Source: CAWBLP01 sp963789495 (GTDB lineage: Bacteria; Pseudomonadota; Alphaproteobacteria; Acetobacterales; Acetobacteraceae). From it: a stretch of DNA of 64,000 nt. Position numbers and translations under genes: made by a program. The stretch spans positions 248,001 through 312,000 of the forward strand of contig CAWBLP010000010.1 of the NCBI GenBank assembly GCA_963789495.1, given 5' to 3'. The notes beneath the pieces were generated by a model. That model made no database searches and was not told where the DNA came from. It saw only the letters and a list, made by a program, of their open reading frames with translations. Shown here one piece after another: positions 59,001 through 64,000 of this stretch (its first letter is position 1; each line of letters begins with the position of its first letter).

Positions 59001-62000
59001 GACGAACAGAAGAACCCGAAGCCGCCGGCGCGGCCAACGCAGATCGGCCCCTCGTCCGACTCCACGCGGTCTGCTATCCGGCGTTCATGCCGAATTTCGC
59101 GCTGGAAAAGGCCGCCGGGGGGCGCGTCGCCGGGGTGGATGAGGTCGGACGAGGCCCCCTCGCCGGCCCGGTCGTCGCCGCGGCCGTGGTGTTTCCCACC
59201 GGCGTGCCGCGCAAGCTGGCCGCGCTGCTCGATGATTCGAAGAAGCTGAACGCGGAGCAGCGCCTGACCGCCTATCTGGCGCTGCGTGGCTCCGGCCGAG
59301 CGGAGATCGCGGTGGCTGCCGCGTCGGTGGCGGAGATCCATCGGCTGAACATCCTGCGGGCGGCGCTGCTGGCGATGTCCCGCGCGGTGGCGCGGCTGCC
59401 CGCCTTGCCCGACCTGGCGCTGGTGGACGGCAACCAGCCGCCGTTGCTGGCCTGCCCGGTGCGCTGCGTGGTGGGCGGCGACGCGCGCTGTCTGTCGATC
59501 GCCGCGGCCTCGATCGTCGCCAAGGTGGTGCGCGACCGGGCGATGGTCCGGCTGGCGACGCGGTGTCCCGGCTATGGCTGGGAGACCAATGTCGGCTACG
59601 CGACCGAATTCCACCGTGATGCGCTGCGCCGGCTGGGCGCCACCCGGCACCACCGGCCGGGGTTTTTCAGCGTCGCGCAGTTGAGCCTGACGCTGGCCTG
59701 ACAAGGGGCGACCGCCGCGCGGGAGCGGCACCGCGCGGCTGGAACAGGCGGTCGATTGCTACCGCGCCGCGCTGCAGGAACGCACACGCGAGCGCCGGCC
59801 GCTGGACGGGGCGGCGACGCAGTTCCATCTGGCCAACGCGCTGGCCACCCTGGAGATCCGCCACCGGGACCCGGCACGCATGGCGGAAGCCCTGACCTGC
59901 ATGCGCAACGCCGCGCTCGTGTATCGCGAAGGCAACAACACCCACTGGCTGCCGATCGCCGAACGCCGGATCACCGCAATCGAGGCCGCGCTGGCCGCGA
60001 TGCAGCCCTGAACCCCGGCCGCCCAGCCGCGCGAGAACCCCGCACCCCAGCCCACCGGGAAAGCCCCTCCGCTGCCCTCTGCGCCCTCTGTGTGAAACCC
60101 TTACTGCAGCCGTGCCCCCCCAGCCCCATCGACCCGCAACCGCCAGCCGCGCCCCCCATCCCGCGCCTGATCACAAGCCAAAAGGTTTCACACAGAGGGC
60201 GCAGAGGGCAGCGGAGGGGCACAGAGGGAGGCAGCCCACTCACCGCGAGGGAACATCGTCGCCTGGGAATGGACGCACCCGGCACGCCTGATCTGCCACG
60301 GCCGGTGCCGATGGCGGCAGGGCATCCATCACAAAGCACACAAAGGTCGCCAAGGTCACAAAGGCTGCGAGCCCGAGCGACGGCCGAGCGTCCAGACGCG
60401 GCACTGCAGAAAGCCCTTCTTTGTGACCTTCGCGCCCTTGGTGCCCTTTGTGATAAAAACGAGCTTACGGCCCCCGCCGGCCGAGGAGGGAACATCCGGT
60501 CACCTCCCCCGGCCGAGGAGGGAGCGTCCGGTCACATCGACCGGCCAGAGCGAACCGCCCCCAACCGCCCCCCGCACACCGACCCCGCCGGACAAGCAGC
60601 CCCGCCCGCGGTCTCCCACCCCGCAACAGACCCCCCAACCCCCACGCAATCCGCATTGACGCGACTTCGGCCGTCCCGCCACCATATCACCGTCGCAGAG
60701 CACCTCCTCCGCGGCGCGCCTCCGCCACCGCCGCAACCCGGAGTGAGAGTGGAAATCGTCCGCGAACTACCGCTGGATCAGGTCCTGCTGGGTGACTGTG
60801 TGCGCATGATGCGCATGCTGCCCACCGCCTCCATCCACTGCGTATTCGCCGATCCGCCCTATAACCTGCAACTCCGTGGCGAACTGCGCCGGCCGGATGA
60901 CAGCGTGGTGGACGGCGTCGATGAGGAGTGGGACCGGTTCATCGACTTCCCGGCCTACGACGCCTTCACCCGCGAATGGCTCACCGAGTGCCGCCGCCTG
61001 CTGCGCAAGGACGGCACGATCTGGGTGATCGGCGCCTATCACAACATCTTCCGCATCGGCGCCATCCTGCAGGATCTGGGGTTCTGGATCCTCAACGACG
61101 TGGTTTGGCGCAAGGCCAACCCGATGCCGAATTTCCGCGGCCGGCGCTTCACCAACGCCCATGAAACGCTGATCTGGGCCGCCCGCCAGCGCGATTCACG
61201 CCATCGTTTCAACTACCAGTCGATGAAGGCGCTGAACGACGACATCCAGATGCGCAGCGACTGGTTCATTCCGCTGTGCACGGGACCCGAGCGGCTGCGT
61301 AACCAGCACGGGCTCAAGCTGCACCCGACCCAGAAGCCCGAGGCGCTGCTACATCGCGTGCTGCTGTCCTCCACCGCGCCGGGCGACATCGTGCTGGACC
61401 CGTTCACGGGCACCGGCACCACGGCCGTCGTTGCCAAGCGGCTGCACCGGCATTTCATCGGCATCGAGCGCCATCCTGCCTATGCTGAGGCGGCGATCGG
61501 CCGGGTGCGTCATACCCGCCCCGCGCCGTTGGACGGGCTGGCGACCGCCGTCTCCCGCCGTGACGCCCCCCGGGTGCCGTTCGGCAGCCTGGTGGAGGCA
61601 GGCCTGGTGCCGGCGGGCACGCGACTGCACGACCGGATGCGCCGGGTCACCGCGATCGTCGCGGTGGACGGCACGCTGGTTGCCGGGGATGTGCGCGGCT
61701 CGATCCACAAGGTCGGCGCCACGGTGCAGAACGCACCCTCCTGCAATGGCTGGACGTTCTGGCATTTTGAGCGGGATGGCGCGCTGGTGCCGCTCGACAC
61801 GCTGCGCGACCAGCGGCGCAGCGAGACGAGTTGACCGCACAGGGGACTGCGCGCCGCCACCGAACTGATATACATGACAGGGATGATACTTCCGATCATG
61901 CCCTCGACGCCGGGTGCGAAGCGGCCACACCGCCTGTCGCGCCGTTGCTGCCTCACGCTGCTTGCGCTGGCCGCATGGCCCGTCGCCGGCCGAGCCGATC

Positions 62001-64000
62001 CCAGTGGCAACCCTGCCGCACCGATACGCACGCTCTATGCGGCGCTGGAGCAGCAGATGCGGACCGGCGCGTCCACGCCGTTCGCCCAGCGTTTCCGTGC
62101 GCTGGCACCGGCGATCAATCAGGCCTTCGACCTGGCGGGTATTCTGACCCTGTCGGTCGGCGCCCGCTGGGCGAGCATGGATCAGGCGGCGCGAACGCGG
62201 CTGCTGCAGGCGTTCCGCACCTTCACCGTCGCCACCTATGTGGCCAATTTCGATCAGTATGAGGGGGAGCGGTTCGAGATCCTGCCGGAGCAGCGCAGTG
62301 TCGGCGCCGACAAGGTGGTGGCCACGCGAATTGTGCCTGCCAATGGCAACGCGGTGCGGCTGGATTACGTGATGCGGCAGCAGGACGGCATCTGGCGGAT
62401 CGTGGATGTGCTGCTGGACGGCTCGATCAGCCGGGTCGCGGTGCAGCGTTCGGATTTCCGTGCAGTGCTGGCCAATGGCGGCGCCGCGGCCCTGATCGAC
62501 AGCCTGCAGCGCAAGACCGCCGATCTGTCGGGTGGCGCGCAGTTGGAGTCGTGAACCCGTCCCGCGCAGCCGGTTGGGGCTTTGCCCCGAACCCCACCAG
62601 GGGGCTTTGCCCCCTGGACCCCCAGCAAAGGCTCAGCCTTTGCAATCAATTCGGTTTGGGGTGGGGAGGGGGCGTGGCGGCCCCGGACCACTCCAGCATC
62701 GCGGAACGGCCCCCTCCCCACCCCAAACGGACTTGGTTCCAAGGGCCGGGCCCTTGGCGGGGATGCAAGGGGCAGCGCCCCTTGATGGGGGTTCGGGGGC
62801 AACGCCCCCGACGCCTGGCGTGACCGCCCTCACCACCATCCTGGCCGCGATCGGCCTGATGCAGGCGATCGCCGGCTGGATTCTCACCGCCCGCTTCGCC
62901 GCGCGCCGCGCGCGGCCGATTGCGCCTGGCCCCCAACCGCCGATCACCGTGCTGAAACCGCTGCATGGCGACGAGCCGCTGCTGGAACAGGCGCTGGGCT
63001 CGATCTGCACCCAGGATTATCCGGCCTATCAGGTGGTGTTCGGCTTGCACGACCGAACCGACCCGGCGCTGGCGGTGGTGCAGCGCCTGCGCGCCCGGTT
63101 CCCGCAGGCCGACATCGCCGTGGTGATCGACCCGGCGCAGCACGGGCCGAATCGCAAGGTGGGGAACCTGATCAATATGCTGCCGGCGGCGAAGCATGAC
63201 GTGCTGGCGATCGCCGATTCCGACCTGCATGTGCAGCAAGACTACCTCGACCGCCTGGCGGCGGCATTGGCGCAACCCGGCACCGGCCTGGTCACCACGC
63301 TGTATGCCGGCCTGCCCGCCACCACCACGCTGGCGGCGCGGCTGGGCGCCACCCAGATCACCCATCTCTTCCTCCCCGGCGCGCTGCTGGCCCGGGCGCT
63401 CGGCCGCCAGGACTGCCTGGGCGCCACCATGCTGCTGCGGCGGGACACCCTGACCCGAATCGGCGGATTCCCGGCGCTGGTGAACCATCTGGCGGATGAC
63501 AACGTGCTCGGCCGGCTGGTGCAGGCGCAGGGACTGGCAGTCCGGCTGGCGGATACCGTCCCGGCAACCACCGTGCCGGAAACCACGCTGCGGGCGCTGT
63601 TGCGCCACGAACTGCGCTGGGCCCGCACCATCCGCACCCTGGTGCCCGCCCAGTTCGCCGCCTCCGCGCTGCAATACCCGCTGTTCTGGGCCGCGCTGGC
63701 GGTGCCGCTGTCGGGTGCCGCCGCCTGGTCCTGGGGCGCATTCTGCCTGGCCTGGGTGGTCCGCGCCGCCGCCGCGGTCGGAGTGGATCGCGCGCTGACG
63801 GCGCAACGGACCCCGCCATCGGCGCATGACGGCGACATGCCTCTTGCCTTTACCTGCCCGGTCTGGCTTTTGCCGGCGCGCGACCTGTTGTCGATCGGCG
63901 TCCTGCTCGCCAGCTATGCCGGAAGGCGGGTGGACTGGCGCGGCTACAGCCTGCACGCTGACACGCCCCCACCGCTCCGCCGTTCAGAGGGACTGAACCC

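Overview
The window is high-GC, gene-dense chromosome from an alphaproteobacterium, most likely Rhodospirillales/Acetobacteraceae. Supporting evidence is a GTTC-N7-GTTC LexA operator between uvrA and ssb, a CcrM-type methyltransferase, a class I lysyl-tRNA synthetase, hopanoid genes (hpnM, hpnI) and strong GC bias at third codon positions. All identifications come from reading the sequence and from family knowledge; no database was searched.

Layout. 1-2 kb: a DUF5615 / HTH-DUF433 toxin-antitoxin-like pair whose DUF433 gene is split by an IS5-type element and also frameshifted. 2-8 kb: quinone oxidoreductase, NnrS, a divergent Crp/Fnr regulator, an N-carbamoylase-type amidohydrolase and a histidine kinase. 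8-14.5 kb: copper and cytochrome-oxidase assembly genes (copD, copC, SCO1, PCuAC, CtaG) with a class V aminotransferase among them, then a tiny lipoprotein gene. 14.6-15.9 kb: an IS3-family element just upstream of a Na/Pi cotransporter. 17.6-21.2 kb: uvrA and ssb, divergent around an SOS box. 21-38 kb: mostly housekeeping and metabolism (FAD/Fe-S oxidase, cysK, second class V aminotransferase, S10 peptidase, GST, nucleoside hydrolase, rpmJ, etfB-etfA-hydroxyacyl-CoA dehydrogenase).

38.5-40.5 kb is a repeat-rich zone with a 290-bp tandem duplication, a DUF1328 gene and a 21-codon ORF behind a perfect Shine-Dalgarno sequence, followed by a strong hairpin. 40.6-46.7 kb holds a kinase / PLP phospho-lyase-like pair (the lyase frameshifted), a peptide-binding protein, Tag glycosylase and an M20 amidohydrolase. 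46.7-48.7 kb is a large palindromic repeat interrupted by an IS66-type element. recQ and an OmpA-like gene follow, then about 1 kb of non-coding DNA with a 12-unit heptanucleotide repeat. Next come an mprF-like gene with a shortened synthase domain directly behind class I lysS, a CMD-family gene, an IS630 element, RHH and DUF2889 genes, rnhB, a TPR remnant, about 700 bp of inverted repeats, ccrM, hpnM, another palindromic element and hpnI, which runs off the end.

The most unusual content is non-coding: several families of structured dispersed repeats, four IS insertions with readable boundaries, and the small ORF with perfect ribosome-binding complementarity. No tRNA, rRNA, CRISPR array or complete prophage was seen.
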